DNA of 64,000 nucleotides from Symsagittifera roscoffensis (taxonomy: Eukaryota > Xenacoelomorpha > Acoela > Convolutidae), in the NCBI RefSeq assembly GCF_963678635.1, contig NC_087068.1, forward strand, positions 48,691,724-48,755,723, read 5' to 3'. The notes under the pieces were generated by a model. That model did not search any database, was not told the DNA's origin, and was given only the letters and a program-made list of their open reading frames with translations. Made by a program: the position numbers and the translations under genes. This document shows, piece after piece, positions 55,301 to 63,374 of this stretch; position 1 is the stretch's first letter, and every line of letters begins with the position of its first letter.

Positions 55301-56791
55301 CCGCTCAAAATTGCCCAAAAAATATGGAATCCGCGAGAGAAGGCTAGTTCTTTTACCAGACCGACTTTTTACCAGACCACAATGCAATAATTCAATTAAG
55401 ATACATTTAAATTAGAGCGGAAGATTCGAAAAGGAAGCGGTTAGAACAAACAAAACTTCGCTGAGAAACCGTGAAATCATTGTCTTTAACCAGACTAAAC
55501 GGCGTCATTATATCTGTCAATCAAATTTGTTTATCGAGTCTGGTAAAAGGTCCATTTTATAACTTTTCTGGTAAAAGTTGGTCTGGTAAAAGGTCGGTCC
55601 CCCGCAAGAGTATTTGCGGAATCTGGAACAGTTTGTCTAATTCACAAACAAATAATAAGACATGTGTATAGTGAAAATGAGCTGTTGCGGAAATGATTTT
55701 GGCTGTGGTGTTAGGTAAAGAAAAAAATCATTTGGATTGTGATCAGGAAAAAGTTTAGGTATGTTTTGTTTTAACTATTCTGAGTGCAAGTTTTGCCGCG
55801 ACCAGGGGCGGCTCTAGGATTATGTTCTCGAGGGGTGGCGGATTTTCAAAAAAAATTGAAAATTTTGGCGACCTTTTTTTTTTTACGTCGACCAGATTCA
55901 TTTTCTGAGCTCTCCCAAACTCATTTTAACCAAAATTTCTGCGCCGCAGAGGTAAATTTCTGAAAAAAGTCACTTTTTGGAAAAATTTGACCAAAAACTC
56001 GCGTTTTTTCGGCGCGCGCTCCCCCCTCAAAATTAGTAGGGCCATTCAGCCTAAAATGGATATCTCAAAATAGTACAAATGGGGGACCCTTTGGGTCGGC
56101 AGGGGTTCGAAGCCCCCTCCCCCCTAAATCCGCTACTGGCCGCAACCACTGACAGTGTTATCAATAATTTTCAGCTTCAAAACTCTCAATTTGCTAGTGT
56201 ACCATCCATTGACAAAATGTCTTGAAATAATGAATCAGCCGCGAACGTCCACAAAAATTTATTATTGTTTCTCGTTTAGTTTTTTTTTTAGTTACAACAG
56301 TTTGCTGGTTTTTAAGCATTGAAAAATAGTTAAAATATTTTCCTTTTTTGTTTTGGGTCCCCTTTAGCTGCCGCCCTTATAACACGTCTTATTTGCCCAC
56401 CTGCCCTAAACAAACACTAATGCAAAACGAGCCACAAATGTCACTTTTTGAGATATATTTCAACAGCAAAAGGGCTACATTTCTCTCCTCGGATCTAGTT
56501 ATAATAACCCCACCCCTCAACACTTGTTATTCAATAAATAATAAAACTGATAAACAGTTAATAATAACCACATATTGGTTTTTATAACCGTCGAACTTTT
56601 GTCTTGCAGGGGAGTCAGAAAAAATAGGTGCCATTTTTTTGGGGGGGGGGGTTGATAAAAAAGGCTAGACTTTCACCTTTGTTGAAAACGAACAGGAATA
56701 TGATGATGGAGTTTCCCAGAAATCCAATGAGCATTGCGGACATCGTTGAACACGCCAGGGAAATTTTGGCGGCTGTGGTTGTGTTCAGCAT
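33903..56791 (-). CDS. Rhodopsin-class GPCR, six coding exons (gene model)
   Basis: Exons 56,677-56,791, 53,372-53,544, 50,634-50,993, 50,328-50,507, 40,808-40,946 and 33,903-34,309 join in frame to 457 residues plus stop. All introns are GT-AG. TM1 has G-N at 26-27 (N1.50). Cys83 (3.25) and Cys161 in extracellular loop 2 can form the conserved disulfide. TM4 has Trp144. TM6 has C-S-T-P (243-246). TM7 reads F-P-V-L-V-A-Y (280-286), followed by helix 8 F-R-M-G-F-R-Q-L-F-C with a palmitoylation-type Cys300. D/E-R-Y is replaced by Y-Q-C (107-109), and N7.49 and Y7.53 are Phe and Val, so classical activation switches are missing. N-glycosylation sites lie near the N-terminus. The tail is long, acidic and Ser-rich. 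Ligand unknown. Exons 3-4 and 6 are duplicated in tandem. Confidence 0.85.
34455..34613. mobile_element. Short MITE or foldback element
   Basis: The left arm ATAAACCAGCCGAAGTAT is the exact reverse complement of ATACTTCGGCTGGTTTAT at the right end, and similarity continues inward (GCCGGCCGAAAATACG against CGTAATTTCGG). About 160 bp, non-coding, in GPCR intron 1-side flank of exon 6. The target duplication is unclear. Confidence 0.75.
34841..34883. other. Perfect hairpin
   Basis: TTGGCCCTTTCC and GGAAAGGGCCAA form a perfect 12-bp stem with a 9-nt loop (34,851-34,883). The loop TATTGCAAA is itself the reverse complement of TTTGCAATA just upstream, so two mutually exclusive hairpins are possible. 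Origin unknown. Confidence 0.8.
34965..35310. mobile_element. hAT-like MITE, family 1 copy a
   Basis: 346 bp, with ends CAGGGGCGGATCTAGG and CGTCCGCCCCTG (TIR CAGGGGCGGA). Flanking 8-bp repeats GTTTGAAC (34,957-34,964) and GTTTGAAT (35,311-35,318) have one mismatch. It carries a long G homopolymer near the right end and no coding capacity. Relatives lie at 54,065-54,481 and 55,803-56,138. Confidence 0.88.
35319..35847. other. No gene seen
   Basis: AT-rich intronic DNA of the GPCR gene (minus-strand intron between exons 5 and 6). No feature is supported. Confidence 0.5.
35848..36178. repeat. Element with long perfect palindrome
   Basis: A 38-bp left arm (from 36,078; AAAGTTTCTAAGCCGGATTA...) is exactly inverted in the right arm ending at 36,178, around a short C-rich centre. 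A third partial copy of the arm (CCGGATCATGTTAACTATTT) lies at 35,860-35,880, and a 30-bp unit containing CATTCCTATTGGTTGACGTTATT is repeated at ~35,972 and ~36,002. This looks like a foldback-type or nested MITE insertion. Confidence 0.75.
36179..37920. other. No confirmed gene
   Basis: Long AT-rich intron of the GPCR gene. Short open stretches exist on both strands (for example minus 37,858-37,676, preceded by an AG at the right distance), but none can be joined in phase to the defined GPCR exons with the donor chosen here. Confidence 0.5.
37921..38420. repeat. Dispersed A/T-rich repeat (relative of 41.98-42.45 kb)
   Basis: The segment shares GTAATGAACGTA, TTTTTTTTCAGGAAAGTCTTAAA, TTTCGAAA...GGAA, TATTGATCCAGTTTTC...AA.TTGGGTTA and TTGCGTTCATTAC in the same order with ~41,985-42,440 and ~47,590-48,040. 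Part of it (ACTACAGATGTGCATTC) also occurs at ~28,195. Non-coding. Confidence 0.6.
39366..39640. other. GC-rich, CpG-containing patch in AT-rich DNA
   Basis: Abruptly GC-rich with CAG/CTG and GTT triplet runs, CCACCACCACC, and several CpG. Frames are open on both strands (plus 39,390-39,632; minus 39,781-39,365), and the minus strand has an acceptor-like TATACCCTACAG before 39,629. Joining that to GPCR exon 5 hits a stop, so it is not accepted as an exon. It might be a first exon or promoter of another transcript. Confidence 0.35.
40808..40946 (-). CDS. GPCR exon 5: end of TM7 and helix 8
   Basis: The acceptor is AAATTGTTACAG before 40,946. Exon 4 ends in phase 0, so reading continues A-A-I-F-P-V-L-V-A-Y-R-S. 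The sequence aligns position by position with the canonical N-P-x-x-Y-(A/x)-F-R-S-x-x-F-R motif of class A receptors, which is the main proof that exons 4 and 5 belong together. The donor chosen is ATTT|GTAAAA. It leaves one base, which fits the phase of exon 6. A later in-frame continuation of 18 codons is possible if another donor is used. Confidence 0.82.
43838..44319. repeat. Dispersed repeat with tRNA-like block (copy 4A)
   Basis: It starts ACACTTGCGAAGCAATGTGT and ends with the family tail CTTGCAAGTGTTTGCAAAGC...CGCCTCTGTGT (44,282-44,319). Inside, 44,125-44,210 looks like a tRNA with a long variable arm: D-arm-like TTCAATGGATAGTGC, an anticodon-loop-like CTCAAAA, and a B-box-like ATTCGAACCC. 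The T-stem does not pair well, so this is tRNA-like, not a working tRNA gene. Confidence 0.6.
44727..44906 (-). CDS. GPCR exon 4A (duplicate): TM6 to TM7
   Basis: 180 nt, phase 0 at both ends, with splice sites as in exon 4B. It differs from 4B by one replacement (Met for Thr in the first turn of TM6, S-V-M-T-S) and two synonymous changes. It could serve as an alternative to exon 4B. If both were spliced in, the frame would still be kept. Confidence 0.7.
45033..45392 (-). CDS. GPCR exon 3A (duplicate): TM3 to TM5
   Basis: 360 nt with intact acceptor (TTTTTTCCAG) and donor (ACT|GTAAGT). The protein is identical to exon 3B, with only synonymous differences. Together exons 3A and 4A form a 540-nt phase-0 cassette downstream of 3B and 4B in the transcript. 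Confidence 0.7.
45418..45496. repeat. Fragment of hAT-like MITE family 1
   Basis: GGGGCAAATCTAGATTTTTCTC...GGGGGAGGGACGGATTTTCAAAAA resembles the left end of the CAGGGGCGGATCTAGG elements, truncated. A duplicate is at ~51,020-51,098. Confidence 0.55.
49440..49921. repeat. Dispersed repeat with tRNA-like block (copy 4B)
   Basis: Duplicate of the 43,838-44,319 repeat, carried along in tandem duplication II. The tRNA-like block is at 49,727-49,812 and is unchanged. Confidence 0.6.
50328..50507 (-). CDS. GPCR exon 4B: TM6 to TM7
   Basis: Acceptor ATGACAAACAG before 50,507, donor CAG|GTCAAAG after 50,328, phase 0 on both sides. TM6 has S-F-F-C-S-T-P, i.e. C6.47 and P6.50. An Asn/Arg-containing extracellular loop and the first half of TM7 follow (L-C-L-V-Q-L-F-F-M-Q). 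Confidence 0.82.
50634..50993 (-). CDS. GPCR exon 3B: TM3 to TM5
   Basis: Acceptor TTTTTTTCCAG, donor ACT|GTAAGTC, 120 codons. TM3 ends in A-F-Y-Q-C-F-S-I where D-R-Y is expected. TM4 is L-C-L-I-T-W-V-L-S. Loop 2 has the Cys (N-A-D-C-S-D). TM5 is long and followed by a basic intracellular stretch (S-R-I-S-R-A-R). It directly continues the TM3 started in exon 2. Confidence 0.85.
52926..52963. repeat. Degraded repeat-family tail (copy 5)
   Basis: TATCTCAAGTGATGCCTTGCTCG...TTTGCCTCGGCGT is a diverged copy of the tail seen at 24,535, 25,813, 28,409, 44,282 and 49,883. Confidence 0.5.
53372..53544 (-). CDS. GPCR exon 2: TM2, first loop, start of TM3
   Basis: Acceptor TTTGTGTACTAG before 53,544, donor ACATACAG|GTATTAG after 53,372. 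It begins with an N-G-T sequon-like motif in intracellular loop 1, then TM2 (V-N-V-A-A-C-Y-M-T-T). D2.50 is not obvious. Extracellular loop 1 is Pro-rich, and L-F-C-K provides the TM3 Cys that is conserved in class A receptors. Confidence 0.85.
54065..54481. mobile_element. hAT-like MITE, family 1 copy b
   Basis: Ends CACCAGCGGATTTAGG and AGATCCGCCCCTG. Perfect 8-bp flanks CAGAAACA (54,057-54,064 and 54,482-54,489). The left TIR is mutated. About 417 bp, with a C homopolymer near the left end and similarity to the other copies in its GCGCGCGCCG...AAAACGCG part. Confidence 0.85.
54490..55350. other. No gene seen
   Basis: AT-rich intronic DNA (GPCR intron 1). A minus-strand 106-codon frame (54,902-54,582) is present but has no recognisable domain or convincing splice signals. 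Confidence 0.45.
55351..55597. mobile_element. Probable MITE with repeated inverted ends
   Basis: TTTTACCAGACC occurs twice at the left end (55,351-55,379). Its reverse complement GGTCTGGTAAAAG and variants occur three times at the right end (55,538-55,597). About 247 bp, non-coding, in GPCR intron 1. The target duplication was not identified. Confidence 0.65.
55803..56138. mobile_element. hAT-like MITE, family 1 copy c
   Basis: Ends CAGGGGCGGCTCTAGG and AATCCGCTACTG. 8-bp flanks GCCGCGAC (55,795-55,802) and GCCGCAAC (56,139-56,146) have one mismatch. 336 bp, the same internal motifs as copies a and b. Confidence 0.85.
56677..56791 (-). CDS. GPCR exon 1: start and TM1
   Basis: Start ATG at 56,791-56,789, with no earlier in-frame Met visible. 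It encodes M-L-N-T-T-T (glycosylation sequon), then TM1 with G-F-L-G-N-S-I-I-I, the Gly-Asn hallmark of class A TM1. Donor AAAG|GTGAAAG, phase 1, matching exon 2. The N-terminus is very short and no signal peptide is seen. Confidence 0.82.
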
Positions 56792-56832
56792 TTTGATCTT
56801 CTGGATATCAATTCTCTTTCTCAGTTTTTGAT

Positions 56833-59154
56833 ACTATTTCTTATTCGCCTTTTTCAGTGTCTTTTCCCGTATTCGATGAGGGTCTTATAATTCGCCAATT
56901 TGATTGCGCATCTTCAAGCTTTCTAGATTAAAAGTTTCTTGGAAACACTCAAATTTTCTCGATTTTCTCTTTTCTCCGGCTGTTTAGCAATTGAAGTTTT
57001 TTCTTGGTAGTCTTTTTTTAATGATAATCAGCGTTCAAATTTCGATCCATAAAATCATAAAAAGTAATTCCAAGGAAATAATATGGGAACTTGGAATAGC
57101 ACATTTTCCCTTTTTAATTCAACCTTGAGACTGGCTTTGATTTCAGAGCCGTCCATAACGTCCAGATGTCATAAATGTAAACTGGATGCACTGAACTTGA
57201 ACTCTACTGGCTTCAAAATAATTTCTTCTCCAGATATTTCTGGTGAAGTAAACAAAAAATGTCTTACTGTCAATTTTCAAATAAAAAACTGATATGAATG
57301 AATAACAAAATGTTTGACTGATTAATTTCTAAAAGCACAAAGTATCAGGCTCATGAAATTTTTTCGTTATTCTTTAATTGCTCATTTCCAGGTTTTTTCC
57401 TTTTTTCGCCACGCGCCACAAATGTCGATTTGTATTTACTTTTGAAGACAATTTAGATCGCCAGCGCGTTTATTTCCTTTCCAGCTTATGTCGGTATAAT
57501 TTGCTTGAGGTCCCATCACTGATTCAATAACGTGGCAAATATTCCCGCCATCTCGCCACCTATAAGCTGAAAAAATCAACAGAGTAGGTGAAATTTTGAG
57601 TAAACAGAGCTTTGTTCATATCGCTTCAAAATTGAGAGTAGCTGGTATAATTCCAAATTTATAAACATTAGATGAAAAAGCTGAGGCTTACCGTTGAGAG
57701 GGAGGTGATTCAAATGTATAAGACAAATTAAATTAAAACAAAACACAATTGTTTTTAGTCACTTATCTATTTTGTAGAGTCAACTCGAAAGGCCTTGGTC
57801 CAATGTTAAACAAATTAAACTCGAAAATTACCCGCTGTTCAAAAATTACAAAAATGAATTAGCTTGGTCATAAAATTCTTTTTATTGAAAAAGGTGAAGC
57901 AAATTCACTGGTGAAAGTCATGAAATATTAACGACATTAAATAATAATAAGCTGTATAGAAAATTAAAGCTTACGTCAAGGCGACATTTGTGCAAAACGG
58001 ATTACAAAGACCCCTCTGAAAGTATTTAAGTCTGTCATTCAACTGTAAGAAGCTAAGCAACTTCATAAGCCATGTGTTTTCAGGTAGTCTTGACAATTGC
58101 AGGGTTGGAAATGAAATGTCTCCTTAATTTATACATTTGGGACAGTTTAATTTTTTACCGAGCAGGGTGGAGGGTTAGCAAGAAACTAAATGCAGTATAA
58201 GTCCAGTTCAACCCTTAGGGATTAATTTTAGCTTTTACTTTTAACGGCGATTATTTTCAAATGTTTTTGGCCTGTTCTATGGTACGATAGAGAGTAAAAC
58301 CGAAAAGCATTGAAAACGTTCGTAAGAATTTTTTTTTTCACCGAAATGTTCATAAAACTTCAAAAAAAATCGAGTATTTGAAAAACTGTCAACATGAAAC
58401 TTCCATTCGAAGAAAGACTTCAGACCATTGAGACATTTCACTTGAGCTTCGCCAACGTTCAGATTGAAAAAAGAAATTCATTTTAGGCTTACTGACACTT
58501 TGTTTGATTTTCGGCTGAATGAATGGGTGATGGTATTATGGGGCTGTTTGCACTTGTAATTGAGGTGCTTTTATCTCCGATTGACGCAGTCAGACAACTC
58601 AGCCCCATCCCTTCTTAAACCAGCCTTTATACTCACCCCTTTTGGCTGGTCTTTTTATGGAGAAGAGACTGATCCATTAAGTGCCCGGGCAGTTCACAAT
58701 AACTCGCCCAATATCCAGCCAACACATAAAAATGACTATTACCATTCATCTCGCCCTCTAGGACCTGCCATACTTTCAGGTCATTTTTGATATACCTCTA
58801 AGACGACTATTGTGTAACCGAAACATATACTCAAAAACTTTTAAAAAGCAAGTTCAAAAAATCGAATCTGAAAAGATTTTAGAAGATGTTATAATTCGGT
58901 CCACAGGTTGAAAAATGATAATTTGGACCAAACTAGCATTCTCCCCCTAGAGCCGTTTAGGGAGGGGTGTTACCTTGGTTCTGAGTTCAACTTTTCAGCC
59001 AATACGCAGCCAATTTAATTTAAACTGAACGCTAGGATGGAAAATCTTAACTTTGTAAATTTGGGGAGGAGGATGTTAACTTAATCCAATAATTTACATA
59101 CACCTTTTGCGATTTTCAATATTAGGATTTTTAACCGTAAAACTTCGATGTTTC
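56833..59154. other. No gene seen
   Basis: AT-rich intergenic DNA between the GPCR start and the small retroelement. The GPCR promoter should lie at its left end, but no motif is convincing. Short open frames (for example plus 57,083-57,292 and 58,560-58,790) lack support. Confidence 0.5.
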
Positions 59155-59546
59155 AGGCAACCTTGAGACACAAATTTGGTTTGAAAAGTTAGCTTTTTTC
59201 TGCAAACTTTTTCAAATTGGGTCAATTGCAAATTCTGGTGTCCTAGATGAGAAAAGAGAATTATTTAGTTTGAAGCTTTTTCCTCTCCCCCTGTCATCCG
59301 GCATGGATCGGCTAAACTTAGATATACATATATTTATACATGTTATTTAGGTTGAGTTATGTTATAACCATATATTTGGCCGGTTAGCCGACCTTGAGAG
59401 ACCTTCTCTCAAATGACGACCGAACGAACGGTCAGACCATAAACAAACAATGGTTAAAACTAGTTGTTTTATCTCGCTTCGCATTATAATATCTGTTTAT
59501 CGATCCATTCGGATTCCAGAATTAGAAGATCATTTTGTTGAGGTAT
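59155..59546 (+). repeat. 5' LTR-like direct repeat
   Basis: Starting at AGGCAACCTTGAGACACAAA it matches 62,983-63,374 at high identity. A TGTCATCCGGCATGGATCGG motif, a typical LTR 5' end, lies inside it at 59,292. So either the LTR starts there, or this copy lacks the first ~34 bp that precede AGGCAACC in the right repeat. A possible primer-binding site TGGCGCAACCAGC follows at 59,551 and overlaps the gag start. Confidence 0.8.
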
Positions 59547-59549
59547 GAC

Positions 59550-60302
59550 ATGGCGCAACCAGCAGGATACTCCAAAAACCCACTAAACATTAACCCGTTC
59601 TGGGAGAAGGCATCTGCCGAACCACCGCTAGAGTGGACTAAGTGGGCAGCAATAGTGGAAATGGCCATATTCGTGAAGGATGGGATAGAAGTGCGAAATT
59701 TACTGAGAGCCCGACCAAATTTAGTCGAACCGCCAGAGCCAGTTTACGAACTTGAAATCACGGAAGAAACTGAGGCACAAAGGAAGAACAGAGAGGTCAG
59801 AAACCAAGAGAAAAGAGTTGGTTGGGAGAATCACGTTATAAAAGCCCGGGAATAAGGAGTACTTTGCAATTCATTCAGATGGGACGAAGCCTACGCAAAA
59901 GTGCGCAGCTACCTATTCTTATGTTTAGGAGCAGAAGGACAAAGACAAATACAACAGAAAAGGCCTAATTTGGAACTACATAACGTCTCCACACAAGAAC
60001 TGATGACAATACTCGGGGATATTTTTGTGACAACTAGGATAATTGCTTTTGAAAGATACATTTTTATCTGTAGAAAACAAAAAAAAACAGAAAGCTTAGG
60101 ACAATTTCATTCGGATCTCGTGGAACTAGCGTCACGAGCTGACTGCGGTGACCGAGAAGACGAATGGGTCAGGGACTTGCTCACAGCATACACGAACAGT
60201 GACAAAATCGCAGAAGAACTGTTGGCACAAACAAGGAGCCCACAAGACGCGTTCGAATACGCAGTACGTCGAAAAAATGAACTGAACATCGTCGTACTAT
60301 GA
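59550..60302 (+). pseudogene. gag: Gag-like protein with one in-frame stop
   Basis: ATG at 59,550, TAA at 59,853-59,855, and the same frame continues to TGA at 60,300-60,302 (about 250 codons). It is helical and Glu/Arg-rich. The second part has the W-D-E-A...L-F-L-C-L-G-A-E-G type segment and F-H-S-D-L-V-E-L-A, seen in capsid regions of Gypsy-type Gag. Role by family: capsid formation. The ATG overlaps the presumed primer-binding site. Confidence 0.75.
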
Positions 60303-60982
60303 AAACCAATCCCTTCGGAGGACATCAGATTACGCCAAAACAAGAACCGGTCAACTACATAAACACGCGGGGCCGCTATAACTACTCTAATACTTCAAAC
60401 ATACAAAGAGGGCGAGGCGCTCGAGGGCAAATTTTCCCACGCGGTTCACAAAACACCAGAGGTCAACAAAAAAATACCAACACAGGTAGTCAAAAACAGT
60501 GTTATAAATGCGGAAATCAGTATAATCAAAACCGTTTACTGTCCTGCCCTGCAAAAGATAAAATTTGCTCGAAATGCGCCAAACGGGGTCATTTCGCTAA
60601 AATACGCCGGTCCACGCACGTAAACTATTTAAAAGACACGCAAATTGACCAACAGGAGGAGCTAGAGACTAAAAATGGAGCTGAATTTTCTTCAAGCAGC
60701 GGCTGGGAAGATTCTCAAATAGACAAATTTTCGGTGATGGCAATTGCGGAATCATTCGAAATTAAAAACACAAGTACACTAGCTGAAGATGACTTAAACG
60801 GACACATCGTCAAATTGAAGACAAGTTCAGAGCAATTATATGCTATAGCCGATTTGGGTAGCCCGATGTCGTTCTTAAACGAAAAAAACTTCACGGCGCA
60901 TTCAACACTACGACAAAAAGGCACTGTTCAAAACCATTCCAACAGGAGACACCGCAAGAAACTTAGCGTGCTACAATGGTGA
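60299..60982 (+). pseudogene. Nucleocapsid and degenerate protease of the small element
   Basis: This frame overlaps the gag end by 4 nt (ATGA), possibly a translational coupling or -1 frameshift arrangement. An Arg/Gly/Asn-rich region is followed by two zinc-knuckle-like motifs: C-Y-K-C-G at the start of one, and C-S-K-C-A-K-R-G-H-F-A-K-I-R, whose last Cys is replaced by Arg. Later, A-I-A-D-L-G-S-P-M-S-F occupies the place of the retropepsin D-T/S-G motif, with Leu for Thr. The frame is lost at about 60,900. Confidence 0.65.
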
Positions 60983-61231
60983 AACGATCGTTCCAAAGGG
61001 AAGACTGATTAAATCCAATCAGCTCCTTTCATTGTGGTAGATGACAAAAAAGCAGATATTATATGACGAAATATTTTACCGCAGATTGGTATCAAATTAA
61101 TCCAAGAAAAACACAAACAAAACGTTAATGTTATACGAGAACAAGAAGAGTCTGATCCAGAAATTAAACAATGGGTCAAAGACAATTTTCAACAACTATG
61201 CTTATGTATCGGAAAATCCAAAAATCATACG

Positions 61232-61876
61232 TTGAAAACACAGTTCATTCAAGAGTTTGTACTGATGCAACAAAAACGTCGACGCATTTCAATACATCTC
61301 CGAGAACGTGTGGAAGGGGAATTAAACAAATTAATTGACCAGAAACACATTATCAAACTAGACAAGTGTTCCGATCAACAATTTATCAGTCCAATTGTCA
61401 TCACACTAAAAAAAGATCAAACAGTAAAACTCGCGTTGGATTCCAAGAAAATCAACAAATTTATTCATAAAAACAAATACCAAATGCCTAACATTGATTT
61501 ATTGCTGAGTAACATCGCTCAAGTCGTTAAATCATACAAAACAAAACAGACGTTGTTTTCCAAACTTGATCTTCGTTACGCATACTCTCAAATCCCGCTG
61601 GATCAACCAACGTGCGAACTATGCAACTTCAGTCTAATCGGTAGCAATGCGACGGGAACGTATCAATTCCAGACAGGAGTTTACAGCCTCACGGATATGC
61701 CAGCCGAATTTCAAAAAACAATTGATTTAAACTTAACAAACTGCACGAACTCATATGCATACTTAGACGACATACTGATAGTTACGAAAGGATCTACAGA
61801 ATTGCACCAATAGAAACTAAAAGCCATTTTGGAAAGATTAGACGAAGAAAACCTTGAAATTTCACTTGAGAAATAT
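61232..61876 (+). pseudogene. Reverse transcriptase, fingers and palm only
   Basis: It shows I-S-P-I-V-I-T-L-K-K-D, then L-A-L-D-S-K-K-I-N-K, a catalytic-type Asp in F-S-K-L-D-L-R-Y-A-Y-S-Q-I, and the catalytic box Y-L-D-D-I-L-I-V. TAG at 61,811-61,813 is followed in phase by the start of the thumb (K-L-K-A-I-L-E-R-L). After about 61,876 the sequence stops resembling RT, marking the deletion point. Stretches of the usual R-F-x-x-D and F-G-L motifs are altered or missing. Confidence 0.85.
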
Positions 61877-62830
61877 AGAAAGAACCTCAAAAAGCCACCA
61901 TTACCCGCAGAGATCATGCATGATCTACAAAGATGGTCGGAAGACGAAGTGTCAATCAGAGAAAAAGGGAGAGCAAGCCCACAAATGCCAAAGAAACTAC
62001 AAAAAAAAACAAATTCTCCGACACAACAAAAAACAGACAAAGAAAATATCAACCCGCCACAACACGCAAGGTTCAAAGAGAATGAGACTACGGGCCTGCC
62101 AGTGAAGCAAACGAAGAAGCAGACACTAAGACAACAAACGAGCAGCCCAACAAAGCGAAAGGCAAAGGCATCGGGGAAAAGAACTGGGGGACGCCCAACA
62201 CAGAACCTACAAACAAGAGGGATGAGCGTACAAACGGACGATACTGTAAAAAAGGAAAAGACAGCACCCGAGAAGCAAGACTCGAGCTACTCCGACGACA
62301 ACCGATTCTCCACATCTTCTGAATATGAAGCTCCTTCACCAAAACGTCAAAACCAGAATAGTACACCACCAGCACTGGCACCCCAAAGAAAATCCACACG
62401 AAACCGCCAATCGGCGTTGACAAATGCATTTGGAAATGTCATACCGAAAAATACGATCAGCGAACAAGAGAGCAACGAAGTGCCAAAAGAAAAAGAGCTT
62501 CGTTTCGAAATAGACTCGCCACCTGATCAACCAATATCCGAATACCCAAGCTTGAAGTCTCTAATACAAGAAATGGGTTTCACGGACAAGACCCCACAGT
62601 ACCAAGCTTGTTTAAAGTTCATTGAGGCCATCAGCCCAAAACACGGCGCCAACCAGACAGAAGTGGTGGACCTGACGTCACCAACGGAGGATGAAAATGT
62701 AGAAAACGGCAACGACATCCTATTCGTCAAAAACATTGACACTCAAAAGAAAACGGATGACAGTGAAATGCAGGAAGATGAGGAGCATAACAAACAGGAA
62801 GAAGAACTGTCAAAAGATGGAAACAAGTAG
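61877..62830 (+). CDS. C-terminal frame of the small element, low-complexity and charged
   Basis: Open in phase with RT across the presumed deletion to TAG at 62,830. It is rich in Lys, Pro, Gln, Thr and Ser, with basic clusters (K-R-K-A-K) and then acidic ones, including E-V-V-D-L-T-S-P. It would be the tail of Pol after integrase, or a separate third frame, in an intact relative. It ends ~120 bp before the 3' repeat. No domain is recognised. Confidence 0.5.
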   Translation, partial: RKNLKKPPLPAEIMHDLQRWSEDEVSIREKGRASPQMPKKLQKKTNSPTQQKTDKENINPPQHARFKENETTGLPVKQTKKQTLRQQTSSPTKRKAKASGKRTGGRPTQNLQTRGMSVQTDDTVKKEKTAPEKQDSSYSDDNRFSTSSEYEAPSPKRQNQNSTPPALAPQRKSTRNRQSALTNAFGNVIPKNTISEQESNEVPKEKELRFEIDSPPDQPISEYPSLKSLIQEMGFTDKTPQYQACLKFIEAISPKHGANQTEVVDLTSPTEDENVENGNDILFVKNIDTQKKTDDSEMQEDEEHNKQEEELSKDGNK

Positions 62831-62948
62831 ACAAAACTTTCGAAATCCCACGGGGACTAAAAACTCAAAAATCTGTAAAGGTCACACGGGGACCCTAGAA
62901 CTCAATTTATATCTATATGTAGTGTATTAAAACTTTGTCAAGGGGTAA

Positions 62949-63374
62949 TGTCATCCGGCATGGATCGGCTAAACTTAGATATAGGCAACCTTGAGACACA
63001 AATTTGGTTTGAAAAGTTAGCTTTTTTCTGCAAACTTTTTCAAATTTGGTCAATTGCAAACTCTGGTGTCCTAGATGAGAAAAGAGAATTATTTAGTTTG
63101 AAGCTTTTTCCTCTCCCCCTGTCATCCGGCATGGATCGGCTAAACTTAGATATATATCTATTTATTCATGTTATTTAAATTTAGTTATATTATAACCATA
63201 TATTTAGCCGGTTGGCCGACCTTGAGGGACCTTCTCTCAAATGACGACCGAACGAACGGTCAGACCATAAATAAACGTTGGTTTAAACTAGCTTTTTCTT
63301 ATCTCGCTTCGCATTAGAATATCAGTTTATCGATCCATTCGGATTCCAGAATTAGAAGATCATACGTTGAGGTA
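62949..63374 (+). repeat. 3' LTR-like direct repeat
   Basis: It starts TGTCATCCGGCATGGATCGG at 62,949. After 34 bp comes the AGGCAACC block matching 59,155, then TGTCATCCGGCATGG again at 63,120. The remainder matches the left repeat up to GTTGAGGTAT. The first 34 bp are thus an internal direct repeat within the LTR. Confidence 0.8.

Larger units (their letters stand above)
59155..63374 (+). mobile_element. Small Gypsy-like LTR retroelement, internally deleted
   Basis: Terminal direct repeats flank gag, a nucleocapsid/protease-like frame, the RT fingers and palm, and then an unrelated C-terminal frame. RNase H and integrase are absent, so the copy cannot replicate alone. In-frame stops (59,853; 61,811) and a frame change at 60,299 show further decay. 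Order and RT type indicate Ty3/Gypsy. It is unrelated in sequence to the giant element on the left. Confidence 0.88.

Noticed and set aside
56628-56831. Plus-strand 67-codon frame with a hydrophobic end
   Set aside because: It is the reverse strand of GPCR exon 1. The minus strand carries the TM1 hallmark and fits the splice phases.
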